Shown piece after piece: positions 1-5,402 of a DNA stretch of 7,803 nt. The notes below the pieces were generated by a model. It worked only from the letters and a program-made list of their open reading frames with translations. It was not told where the DNA came from and made no database searches. Numbering within the stretch: position 1 is the first letter of the stretch; each line of letters begins with the position of its first letter. The DNA is from an uncultured Allobaculum sp. (GTDB taxonomy: Bacteria; Bacillota_I; Bacilli_A; Erysipelotrichales; Erysipelotrichaceae): NCBI GenBank assembly GCA_948467695.1, contig CAOKFJ010000073.1:1-7803 (forward strand). Direction: 5' to 3'. Both the position numbers and the translations under genes were made by a program.

Positions 1-7
1 ATATACG

Positions 8-23
8 GGGGCTAATTAGTCCC
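8..23. repeat. Near-palindrome at window edge
   Basis: GGGGCTAATTAGTCCC is a 16-base dyad with one G/T mismatch pair. It lies outside any supported gene, between the window edge and the plsY terminator. It could be part of a terminator or operator of a neighbouring gene outside the window. Nothing else is recognisable in positions 1-49. Confidence 0.3.
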
Positions 24-49
24 GGAATCGCGGAATTTATCGTATACAG

Positions 50-105
50 AAAAAATCCAGAGAAGATGCTTGTCCGGTATATGGACGAGCATCTTCTCTG
101 GATTT
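50..105 (-). terminator. Intrinsic terminator downstream of plsY
   Basis: Two 23-base arms (53-75 and 83-105) pair completely except for one G-T pair, around a 7-base loop. Read on the minus strand the hairpin is followed directly by six T residues (positions 55 to 50). This fits a rho-independent terminator for plsY, whose stop codon is 51 bases upstream. On the plus strand no T-tract follows, so I call it minus-directed. Confidence 0.85.
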
Positions 106-155
106 GCTATCTATGGAATTGTTAACAGTCTAGATGCGACTGAAGAACGATAACG

Positions 156-884
156 CTATTCGCCGGGAATCTGCGCATTGATTAGGTCGGCTTCAAGCGC
201 GTCGCTTTGACGAGAGGAAGCGAGAAGAGGGTTTGTGTTTTTCTGCGCATCAGCGGCAGCTTTATCTTCGAGAAGCGCTCTTTCGAGTTCTTTTTCTGCG
301 GATTCAATCGCTTCCGGTGTGGGTTCTGACAGGCGGTTGGGACGAAGGTTGAGATACGCCATCAGCACAGCCATAAATCCGGCGGGAATAAATGTGATCC
401 ACGCAAAGCGAAACAGAAGCCAGATCATAAATGTCACATCGATGAGTACAGCGGAAAGCTTTACACCGCGTTTAAGCAGAATGCCAAGTCCGCCGACAGC
501 CAGCGCGCAAAAACCTGCAGCAGGCCAGTAAAGAACAAAAGAACTAGCGACAACGGCAACCCCCTTGCCGCCTTCAAAGTGATGCCATATCGGAAAACAG
601 TGTCCGAGCGTCACACCGATGCCGGTGTACAGCGGGATCAGTTTCGTCCATTGAGGGAAAAGCAGAACGCATATGCCGACAGCGGCGCATGTTTTCAAAA
701 TATCGCCTAGAAGAACGAGTGCGCCGGCTTTCTTTCCCAGCACTTTGATGGTGTTGGTCATTCCCGGATTGCCGGAACCGTGTTCAAACAGGCTTTTCTG
801 ATAGATCTTTCCGATCAGCTCGGCAGTAAGAATATTTCCAAACGCATAGCCGATCAGAATGCACCAGAAGAGATCAAGAGTCAT
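156..884 (-). CDS. plsY: Glycerol-3-phosphate acyltransferase PlsY
   Basis: This integral membrane enzyme transfers an acyl group from acyl-phosphate to glycerol-3-phosphate, the first acylation step of phospholipid synthesis in PlsX/PlsY bacteria. The 242-residue product starts MTLDLFWC. It carries the PlsY hallmarks in order: an N-terminal helix (about 5-25), the GSGNPGMTNTIKVLG loop (36-50), and GHCFPIWHHFEGGKGVA (94-110). The GSGN and GGKG loops belong to the conserved active-site regions of the family. Further helices lie at about 52-76, 112-137 and 145-177. A hydrophilic, mostly acidic tail follows residue 180, whereas typical PlsY proteins end near 200-215 residues. The start is chosen because AGGA (891-894) sits six bases upstream. 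The frame is open back to 1175, but that stretch overlaps a terminator hairpin and another gene. Transcription probably includes readthrough from the small upstream cassettes, since no separate promoter is obvious. Family assignment is secure. Confidence 0.95.
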   Translation of the reverse strand: MTLDLFWCILIGYAFGNILTAELIGKIYQKSLFEHGSGNPGMTNTIKVLGKKAGALVLLGDILKTCAAVGICVLLFPQWTKLIPLYTGIGVTLGHCFPIWHHFEGGKGVAVVASSFVLYWPAAGFCALAVGGLGILLKRGVKLSAVLIDVTFMIWLLFRFAWITFIPAGFMAVLMAYLNLRPNRLSEPTPEAIESAEKELERALLEDKAAADAQKNTNPLLASSRQSDALEADLINAQIPGE

Positions 885-900
885 AGTTTTTCCTTTTCTA

Positions 901-956
901 ACACAAAGCAAAAGCGGATCAGTACGAATGCAGACCGATCCGCTTTTGTTTTGTGT
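901..956 (-). terminator. Strong hairpin between small membrane-protein gene and plsY
   Basis: Arms of 20 bases (901-920 and 937-956) pair with a single mismatch around a 16-base loop. Both flanks of the GC core are T-rich in their own direction (CTTTTGCTTTGTGT on minus, CTTTTGTTTTGTGT on plus), so it could terminate either strand. It begins two bases after the stop of the small gene at 959 and ends 16 bases before the plsY start, so it may attenuate transcription entering plsY. Confidence 0.7.
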
Positions 957-958
957 GA

Positions 959-1078
959 TTACCGTTTGTTTTTCTTTGGAGAGCTGGCAATGATCATGAC
1001 GATCAGACCAATGATCAGAAGCAGCGCGAGCAAAAAACCTCCGAATATCAGAAGAGTCATAAAAAGCGAAGTTCTCAT
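959..1078 (-). CDS. Small single-helix membrane protein, copy 1 (39 aa)
   Basis: I do not recognise a named family. The 39-residue product starts MRTSLFMTLLIFGG. One long hydrophobic helix spans about residues 5-32, and the protein ends SSPKKNKR. A short N-terminus with a basic C-terminal end suggests an inner-membrane peptide with the C-terminus in the cytoplasm. The start is strongly supported by AGGAGG at 1085-1090, six bases from ATG, and by a perfect TATAAT at 1117-1122. A second cassette at 1272-1568 encodes a related peptide: both share F-G-G followed by alternating Leu/Ile/Val, an S-S pair and Lys-Lys. Conservation of the same frame, ribosome site and promoter in two diverged copies is the best evidence that this is a real gene. 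Size and shape recall the short holin-like type I toxins of Bacillota (TxpA/BsrG style), but hydrophobic peptides resemble each other easily and no antisense RNA is demonstrated. Confidence 0.8.
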   Translation of the reverse strand: MRTSLFMTLLIFGGFLLALLLIIGLIVMIIASSPKKNKR

Positions 1079-1116
1079 ACATATCCTCCTTTTTCGGATT
1101 TCTGCTGAATGAGTTT

Positions 1117-1131
1117 ATTATAGCCGACAAA
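1117..1131 (-). promoter_or_regulatory. Promoter of small gene copy 1
   Basis: On the minus strand the sequence reads TTTGTCGGCTATAATAAAC, with a perfect TATAAT -10 box (1117-1122). The start codon is 38 bases downstream. No good TTGACA box stands 16-18 bases upstream. The 18-base block TTTRTCGRCTATAATAAA is shared with copy 2, so the bases just upstream of the -10 appear to be conserved as well. Confidence 0.65.
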
Positions 1132-1271
1132 TCTGGCTGCACAGCATGAACGGCGAAGATCAGAAAGAAAAGCATGGACTTATAGAAAACGTTCAGAAAA
1201 ATGGACTTGCCAATCGTTCAGGATGAAAAAACGCCGGAAAATGACAGGATGGTCGAGCTATATTTGGTACG

Positions 1272-1315
1272 GAAAACGGATCAGTCTGCATGCGTACTGC
1301 TCTGCTGTTTTGTTC
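1272..1315 (-). terminator. Degenerate hairpin downstream of small gene copy 2
   Basis: This is the counterpart of the 901-956 hairpin. The core GGATCAGTCTGCATGCGTAC on the plus strand corresponds to the reverse complement of the copy 1 core (GATCGGTCTGCATTCGTACT). The arms here are weaker, with several mismatches, but AAAAC/GTTTT segments flank them. It lies about 20 bases past the stop codon at 1335. It may act as a weak terminator, which would allow read-through into copy 1. Confidence 0.45.
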
Positions 1316-1334
1316 TTAAATCGTCTCATCGTCA

Positions 1335-1451
1335 TTATTTCTTAGAAGAACTGGAAACAATCAGAAAGAGAACACCAATTACAATAAACAGAACAAGGAT
1401 TCCGCCGCCAAACGCCAGCGCAGAGTCAAGAAATGAAGATGCCACCTGCAT
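1335..1451 (-). CDS. Small single-helix membrane protein, copy 2 (38 aa)
   Basis: The 38-residue product starts MQVASSFLDSALAFGGG. It has one hydrophobic helix at about residues 11-33 and ends SSSSKK. AGGAGG at 1458-1463 lies six bases from the ATG, the same spacing as in copy 1, and TATAAT at 1488-1493 supplies a promoter. The frame stays open upstream to 1526, but the promoter falls inside that extension, so the ATG at 1451 is the supported start. It aligns with copy 1 through FGG, the alternating aliphatic core, Ser-Ser and the terminal lysines, while the N-terminal ten residues differ. The function is unknown. A membrane-active toxin, a small regulatory membrane peptide or a stress-response peptide are all possible. 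It sits between the PAP2 gene and copy 1, all on the same strand. Confidence 0.78.
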   Translation of the reverse strand: MQVASSFLDSALAFGGGILVLFIVIGVLFLIVSSSSKK

Positions 1452-1487
1452 GCGTATCCTCCTTTCAAAGCTTGTGAAGATACTTTT

Positions 1488-1502
1488 ATTATAGTCGATA
1501 AA
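1488..1502 (-). promoter_or_regulatory. Promoter of small gene copy 2
   Basis: The minus strand reads TTTATCGACTATAATAAAA, with a perfect TATAAT (1488-1493) 36 bases before the start codon. As in copy 1, a TTGACA-like -35 at normal spacing is missing. A TTGACT lies 27 bases upstream of the -10, too far for a standard promoter. Confidence 0.65.
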
Positions 1503-1611
1503 TACGAGTGCAGTGCGACCAGTCAAAGCTCATGAACGCAGCAGACAGGACGAAGTCAGAAGAGAAAACGGAAAGGTAAGCGGCTGGAAGAAACGACAAC
1601 AAAAGACAATG

Positions 1612-1637
1612 AAAACGAGTCCGCCAGAGCGGACTCG
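1612..1637 (-). terminator. Intrinsic terminator of the PAP2 gene
   Basis: CGAGTCCGC (1616-1624) and GCGGACTCG (1629-1637) form a perfect 9-base stem around a four-base loop, followed on the minus strand by TTTT. It lies 21 bases past the PAP2 stop codon and separates that gene from the small-gene cassettes. Confidence 0.85.
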
Positions 1638-1658
1638 AAAGATTTAAATAAAGTGGAA

Positions 1659-2933
1659 TTAGTCGAAGATGGAATCGTCAAACAGATCGGCGGCTGTGCG
1701 CTCGGAACGTTTTTTGCGAATGCGTTTTTTCGGCTGTTCGCTTGCGCGGGCACGGATTTCTTCGGTGATGACTGGATTCTCCTCAGAGAAGAGTTGAGCG
1801 GTTGGCGCATCTTCTTCTGCAAAGATTCGTTCTGTTGCCAGTTCGTTGTCATCGATAAAGATTTCTTTGTCCGCGTGTTTTTCGCTGGAGCTGCGGGCCG
1901 AACGGGAGAGCTTCTGATGAGCGGCAGGCGCTTCAACAGGGAAATCGTAAATGTCTTCTTCGATTTCGATTGTTTCGGGTTCAGCGTTTTTGTTTTTATT
2001 CTTTTTCGAAGCTTTTTTATTTACGGTGCGTTCTTCAAATTCATCATCGTCATCGTACTCGTAATAGCTGTCGTCATGTCTGGTCAGGCGGAAAGCCCAG
2101 CAGCACAGGCAGAAAAGAATAAAGGTGATCAGGAAACCGGCGCTGACGTCGCTGATGAAGTGAGCGCCCATGACAAGACGGCTTGCCATTGTCGCAATGG
2201 TTCCGGCAAAAGCCACAAGCATTGCGAGAGTTACGCTTCCTTTTTTGGTGAAGCAGGGAATCAGCGCCCATACAAACAGACAGGTAATGCCCTGAGCGTG
2301 TCCGGACGGGAAGGAGCGGAACAGGTCGTGATTGGATTCGTACAGCGCGCTAAACTGAGACACGCCTTCTTTGCCGAATTCATACCAGGCACGGAAAGGA
2401 ACTTCCGTATTGCCCAGCAGAGTAATATAGCGGGGACGCATCCACAGACGCTTGAGAAGCTGTACAGCGACGAGCGATCCGCCGCAGACGATCAGCAGGA
2501 TCCAGATGCATTTGATTTTGTCTTTTCGTTCTGCCTTTCGCATCAGAAACCAGTAAAGCAGTGCAGGAAGAATGCTGATAAGAAGACCGGCAAGCCATGC
2601 GAACCACCATGTCAGACCAAGTTCTTCCACGATGGAATCGTACAGGTAAACCGGACCGACAATGTTGGTCAGGAAAGCAAAGATCCAGCCAAGGAACATC
2701 GTCTTTTTCTCTCGAAGAACATCGAGGGTTAAAAAGCCGGCAGCACCAAGTCCCCAGAAAACGGGTGCGGGTGCGACGGCAGCAAGGATTCTTGCCCAGA
2801 CACGGTACGGATCATAGACCATCTGATCAAGCGGAAGGTCCGCAAACGTACCGGCGGCAAGTCCGGCTGCTCCCAAAAGCAGACCGAAGATCAGCCAGCC
2901 ATTGGAAATTCGTTTGTGTTTAATTGTTGTCAT
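1659..2933 (-). CDS. PAP2-family membrane phosphatase with long charged C-terminal tail
   Basis: This is a membrane phosphatase of the PAP2 superfamily, whose members act on phosphatidate, phosphatidylglycerophosphate or undecaprenyl pyrophosphate; the substrate cannot be told from sequence. The product has 424 residues. The three catalytic motifs are visible: K161-x6-R168 (KRLWMRPRY, with Tyr in place of the usual Pro after Arg), PSGH at 209-212 with H212, and S251-R252-x5-H258-x3-D262. Hydrophobic segments occur at about 12-32, 52-72, 79-97, 110-130, 141-160, 213-228, 233-250 and 263-282. Residues 283-424 form a hydrophilic tail that begins with an acidic run (YEYDDDDEFEE), continues lysine-rich, and ends with a basic cluster (KKRIRKKRSER) and DLFDDSIFD. 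Typical family members end soon after the last helix. No Shine-Dalgarno site precedes the ATG, and an in-frame stop 12 bases upstream rules out a longer form. PAP2 membership is certain. Confidence 0.93.
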   Translation of the reverse strand: MTTIKHKRISNGWLIFGLLLGAAGLAAGTFADLPLDQMVYDPYRVWARILAAVAPAPVFWGLGAAGFLTLDVLREKKTMFLGWIFAFLTNIVGPVYLYDSIVEELGLTWWFAWLAGLLISILPALLYWFLMRKAERKDKIKCIWILLIVCGGSLVAVQLLKRLWMRPRYITLLGNTEVPFRAWYEFGKEGVSQFSALYESNHDLFRSFPSGHAQGITCLFVWALIPCFTKKGSVTLAMLVAFAGTIATMASRLVMGAHFISDVSAGFLITFILFCLCCWAFRLTRHDDSYYEYDDDDEFEERTVNKKASKKNKNKNAEPETIEIEEDIYDFPVEAPAAHQKLSRSARSSSEKHADKEIFIDDNELATERIFAEEDAPTAQLFSEENPVITEEIRARASEQPKKRIRKKRSERTAADLFDDSIFD

Positions 2934-2944
2934 GTGTAAATGTT

Positions 2945-2973
2945 ATCAAATTCAGAGCAGTTTTTGACATCAA
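2945..2973 (-). promoter_or_regulatory. Candidate PAP2 promoter giving a near-leaderless message
   Basis: On the minus strand TTGATG (2968-2973) is followed after exactly 17 bases by TTTGAT (2945-2950). Only 11 bases separate this -10 candidate from the start codon at 2933, so transcription would begin within a few bases of the ATG. The boxes match the consensus only in part (4 of 6 each). Confidence 0.3.
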
Positions 2974-3106
2974 TTCACATACCAAACATAACTGAAAGAG
3001 AAAATGACAGTGCACGATGGATATAAGACTTTGTTTTTCATGACAGAGTGAACAAATCTCTGCGTGATTACGAGACGAACGATTTGAACATGGAAAAATT
3101 CAATAG

Positions 3107-3149
3107 AAAAATCCGCAATGCATAAGCGAGGGCTCAGCACTTGCGGATT
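3107..3149 (-). terminator. Intrinsic terminator of the aldo/keto reductase gene
   Basis: AATCCGCAA (3110-3118) and TTGCGGATT (3141-3149) are perfectly complementary. A further TGC/GCA pairing lies inside, after a single-base bulge. On the minus strand the stem runs into TTTTT (3111 to 3107). It lies 41 bases past the reductase stop codon. Confidence 0.75.
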
Positions 3150-3190
3150 GAATGCATCAAAAGTTCAGATATATGGAATAGGACGAAAGA

Positions 3191-4042
3191 TTAATCGTGA
3201 ATTTTCCAGCTGTTCAGCCATTTGGCTGTCTGCGCGCTGCCGTGATCGATGATTTCGCTGTGACCAAGATCCAGAGCGGAAATGGCGTCCATTTCGTCAT
3301 TGGTTAGAGTGAAATCCCAGATGTTCAGGTTTTCTTCCATACTTTCTTTATGCGTTGATTTGGGAATGACCACCACTCCGCGCTGTGTATTCCAGCGAAG
3401 CGCGACCTGAGCGGGTGTTTTGCCGTAGCGATCGCCGATTTCTTTGAGAAGAGGATGTGTGAAGATGCCGTGTTTTCCTTCGGCAAGCGGTCCCCATGCT
3501 TCCGGCTGTACGCCGGCTTCTTTCATATCGGCAAGCGCCTGGTTCTGGGCAAAGAAAGGATGCAGTTCCACCTGGTTGACGGCAGGGGTGATTCTCGCAT
3601 TGGCGACAAGATCGGCGAGACGATCGGGATAGAAGTTGCAGACGCCGATCGCGCGGATTTTTCCTTCGTCGTAGAGTTCTTCCATTGCTCTCCATGCACC
3701 ATAGTAATCGCTCATTGGCTGATGGATTAAATAGAGATCGATGTAGTCGAGACCGAGTTTGTTCAGGGATGTTTCAAACGCTTTTTTGGCGCCTTCATAG
3801 CTGGCGTCCTGAATCCAGAGTTTAGTGGTGATGAACAGGTCTTCACGCGCGATATTGCTTTCCTGAATTGCTGCGCCGACGGCTTCTTCATTGAAGTAGG
3901 CTGCTGCTGTGTCAATCAGACGATAGCCGGTATTGAGCGCGTCGAGCACTGCCTGCTTGCAGATGTCGGCTTCCGGTACCTGAAAGACGCCAAATCCTTC
4001 CATCGGCATTTTGACGCCGTTGTTCAGTGTTGTGTATTCCAT
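3191..4042 (-). CDS. Aldo/keto reductase (NADPH-dependent)
   Basis: This is a soluble (alpha/beta)8 oxidoreductase that reduces aldehydes or ketones with NAD(P)H. The 283-residue length and motifs fit the bacterial group related to 2,5-diketo-D-gluconate reductases. The catalytic tetrad is intact: D44 and Y49 in GYRLIDTAAAYFNEEAVG, K74 in FITTKLW, and H107 in LYLIHQP. Further family marks are GKIRAIGVCNF (127-137), NQVELHPFF (156-164) and the cofactor-binding VVIPKSTHKESMEENL (224-239). The start is the ATG at 4042, seven bases after GGAGG (4050-4054); an in-frame extension of 11 residues to 4075 has no such support. The gene diverges from a LysR-type regulator across 339 bases, a common arrangement in which the regulator controls the reductase. 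The substrate is unknown; methylglyoxal or other reactive carbonyls and sugar intermediates are usual candidates. Confidence 0.95.
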   Translation of the reverse strand: MEYTTLNNGVKMPMEGFGVFQVPEADICKQAVLDALNTGYRLIDTAAAYFNEEAVGAAIQESNIAREDLFITTKLWIQDASYEGAKKAFETSLNKLGLDYIDLYLIHQPMSDYYGAWRAMEELYDEGKIRAIGVCNFYPDRLADLVANARITPAVNQVELHPFFAQNQALADMKEAGVQPEAWGPLAEGKHGIFTHPLLKEIGDRYGKTPAQVALRWNTQRGVVVIPKSTHKESMEENLNIWDFTLTNDEMDAISALDLGHSEIIDHGSAQTAKWLNSWKIHD

Positions 4043-4103
4043 GAGATATCCTCCATAAAGAACGGTGCGCATCATTCCGTATATTTTTTCGAGAACCTTT
4101 TCT

Positions 4104-4122
4104 ACTCCGATTCATTTGGAGT
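4104..4122. promoter_or_regulatory. Dyad ACTCC-N9-GGAGT in reductase leader
   Basis: ACTCC (4104-4108) and GGAGT (4118-4122) form an interrupted palindrome of 19 bases. It lies downstream of the candidate reductase promoter and 62 bases before the start codon. It could be an operator or a leader hairpin. The arms are short, so chance is possible. Confidence 0.3.
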
Positions 4123-4145
4123 TCCCGGTTCCTTTTACACTTACA

Positions 4146-4171
4146 AGTATATTCATCCCTTTTAGGATGAA
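4146..4171 (-). promoter_or_regulatory. Candidate reductase promoter with embedded dyad
   Basis: The minus strand has TATACT (4146-4151) as a -10 box. Immediately upstream lies TTCATCC-N6-GGATGAA (4152-4171), a perfect 7-base-arm palindrome filling the -35/-10 spacer. No clear TTGACA is present, which fits a promoter that depends on an activator. Which protein binds the dyad is not shown. Confidence 0.45.
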
Positions 4172-4183
4172 CACTACACGATC

Positions 4184-4212
4184 TTCATGGAGCATAACCA
4201 AAAGGTTATACT
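4184..4212 (+). promoter_or_regulatory. Candidate LysR promoter overlapped by a LysR-type dyad
   Basis: ATAACC-AAAA-GGTTAT (4194-4209) is a perfect interrupted palindrome, resembling the short T/A-ended dyads bound by LysR-type regulators. It overlaps a TATACT -10 box (4207-4212) on the plus strand; TTCATG (4184-4189) is a weak -35 at 17 bases. Binding here would repress the regulator's own gene while sitting about 45 bases upstream of the facing reductase promoter, the usual LysR geometry. Confidence 0.45.
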
Positions 4213-4381
4213 AAGAGCAGCATCAGCAGAGACAGATGCAGAAGCCAATCTGCAGCATGCCAGAAGCGTTACACGCTGCAGATCACGAAGCACATCCCGA
4301 TGTATAGACGTATAGATGTACAGATCAGCAGAGAAAACAGGGATATATTGCAAGGGATATAAACATCCCGGGAGAAAGATG

Positions 4382-5278
4382 ATGGATATAGCTCAGCTCG
4401 AATATTTTAAAGTGATTGCCGAGACGGGATCGCTGACCAAAGCCGCCGAGATTCTGCATGTATCGCAGCCCGCGATGAGCGTAATGCTCAAACGCTTTGA
4501 AGAAGAAATGCAGGCGGAACTTTTTGACCGCACGCCAAATCGTATTCATCTCAATTCAACGGGAGAAATCGCGCTGCTTCATGTCAATGGAATTCTCAAG
4601 CGCGTCGAAGATATGCAGGCAGATGTACAGGCAGCCGCAAGAGAAAACCTGACGCTGCGCGCCGGCTTTTGCGATCCAGGCGTTCAGTGGTTTACGATAC
4701 CGCGCTTTTGTGTCGCCAATCCGGAGATTCAGCTTCTCGACAATTCGTTTTATGAGAAGGATTTCGCCGCAAAGCTTAAGGAGCGGGAATACGACCTCAT
4801 CATTACACCTGAAAAAATCAGCGCAGAGGGAATCGAATCGATCCCTTTTCTCCCTGATCAGGTGTATCTGTCCGTTCCGCAGGAGAACAGACTTGCGCAG
4901 TATCAAAAACTATCTTTAAAAGATATTCCCCGGCAGCCGCTGCTGTTTCCGCAGATCGGCGGATATTTTCTTGAAGCTATAGATACGATTGTGCAGAAAA
5001 ACAATCTGCCGATTCAGCTGGTAAAAAACGAACTGAATACGACCCAGTACCTTATTCGGAGCACCAATTTCCTGACGACGATTTCCAGACTCTCGAGCGA
5101 TCTGAGAAATGATGGAACAAATCGTGTACGCATTCCGTTAAGCGATCCCGAACTGAATGTCATGTATTATGTTTCGTATCTGAAGTCGAACCGGCAGAAA
5201 GTGAAGCCGTTTCTTGCGTGGGCGAAAAGCGTGCGCGAAGAACTTGAAAAAGAGGATATGCATGAAACCGTCGCATAG
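4382..5278 (+). CDS. LysR-family transcriptional regulator
   Basis: This is a 298-residue DNA-binding regulator. The N-terminal winged helix-turn-helix (about 1-60) shows the standard LysR pattern: MDIAQLEYFKVIAETGSLTK, then AAEILHVSQPAMSVMLKRFE, and LFDRTPNRIHLNSTG at 48-62. A linker helix covers about 63-90. The C-terminal periplasmic-binding-protein-like effector domain runs from about 92 to 285, with an unremarkable end. Length is normal for the family. Two ATGs stand in tandem (4379 and 4382). GGAG at 4371-4374 is seven bases from the second, which gives the MDIxQLxYF start usual in this family, so I prefer 4382. It diverges from the aldo/keto reductase gene and most likely controls it and itself. 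The inducing ligand cannot be inferred. Confidence 0.95.
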   Translation: MDIAQLEYFKVIAETGSLTKAAEILHVSQPAMSVMLKRFEEEMQAELFDRTPNRIHLNSTGEIALLHVNGILKRVEDMQADVQAAARENLTLRAGFCDPGVQWFTIPRFCVANPEIQLLDNSFYEKDFAAKLKEREYDLIITPEKISAEGIESIPFLPDQVYLSVPQENRLAQYQKLSLKDIPRQPLLFPQIGGYFLEAIDTIVQKNNLPIQLVKNELNTTQYLIRSTNFLTTISRLSSDLRNDGTNRVRIPLSDPELNVMYYVSYLKSNRQKVKPFLAWAKSVREELEKEDMHETVA

Positions 5279-5319
5279 CGGTGCGGAAGCTCACTCTACA
5301 TAGAAAATGACGAAACGAA

Positions 5320-5371
5320 AAAACGTTCCCTTTCGAGCCCGATTGAAGTCGAGTTTCGAAGGGAACGTTTT
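5320..5371. terminator. Bidirectional terminator between convergent LysR and GatZ-like genes
   Basis: AAAACGTTCCCTT (5320-5332) pairs perfectly with AAGGGAACGTTTT (5359-5371), with a 26-base interior that can pair further through TCGA-like segments. The plus strand continues TGTTTTAT, and the minus strand runs into TTTTTT followed by CGTTTCG. The hairpin lies 41 bases past the LysR stop and 31 bases from the GatZ-like stop, so it serves both genes. Confidence 0.85.
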
Positions 5372-5402
5372 GTTTTATGCGCTATGCGCTGGCAATCAAG
5401 GT

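Larger units (their letters stand above)
901..1568 (-). repeat. Tandem diverged duplication of a small-gene cassette
   Basis: Copy 1 covers about 901-1171 and copy 2 about 1272-1568, in the same orientation. Matching landmarks lie 371-397 bases apart, except the hairpin cores (about 363). They are the hairpin core (about 928 and 1291), stop codon (959 and 1335), start codon (1078 and 1451), AGGAGG, TATAAT (1117 and 1488), a CATGAACG word (1145 and 1531) and a CGAAG-TCAGAA-GAAAA block (1154-1171 and 1551-1568). The uneven offsets show small insertions and deletions, so the duplication is old. Confidence 0.7.
4043..4381. other. Divergent control region between reductase and LysR genes
   Basis: The 339 bases hold no convincing gene. 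From left to right they contain the reductase ribosome site, a dyad at 4104-4122, the reductase promoter candidate with a dyad at 4146-4171, the regulator promoter candidate with a dyad at 4184-4212, and a CTGCAGC/GCTGCAG inverted repeat (4250-4256 and 4275-4281). The last lies in the regulator's leader and could form an RNA hairpin. The long leader from the proposed regulator start (about 4219) to 4382 has no recognisable riboswitch. Confidence 0.6.

Noticed and set aside
3..125. Open plus-strand frame at the window edge, possibly the end of an upstream gene
   Set aside because: It runs through the long plsY terminator hairpin and ends in unremarkable residues, so I cannot tell it from chance.
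885..1175. N-terminal extension of the plsY frame by 97 residues
   Set aside because: It runs through a strong terminator hairpin and overlaps the better supported 39-residue gene in another frame. PlsY itself begins at the helix starting MTLDLFWC, with its own ribosome site.
1201..1494. Plus-strand frame of 97 residues across the copy 2 cassette
   Set aside because: It is antisense to the small gene and its promoter, with no ribosome site before the start.
1653..2732. Long plus-strand open frame (about 359 codons) opposite the PAP2 gene
   Set aside because: It is a shadow of the PAP2 coding sequence: it lacks family motifs, has odd composition, and has no ribosome site.
2964..3060. Plus-strand TTGACA (2964-2969) with CATAAC 17 bases on, followed by a 15-codon frame
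   Set aside because: The -10 matches only 4 of 6 bases, the frame has no good ribosome site and no plus-strand terminator follows, so there is too little support for a gene or small RNA.
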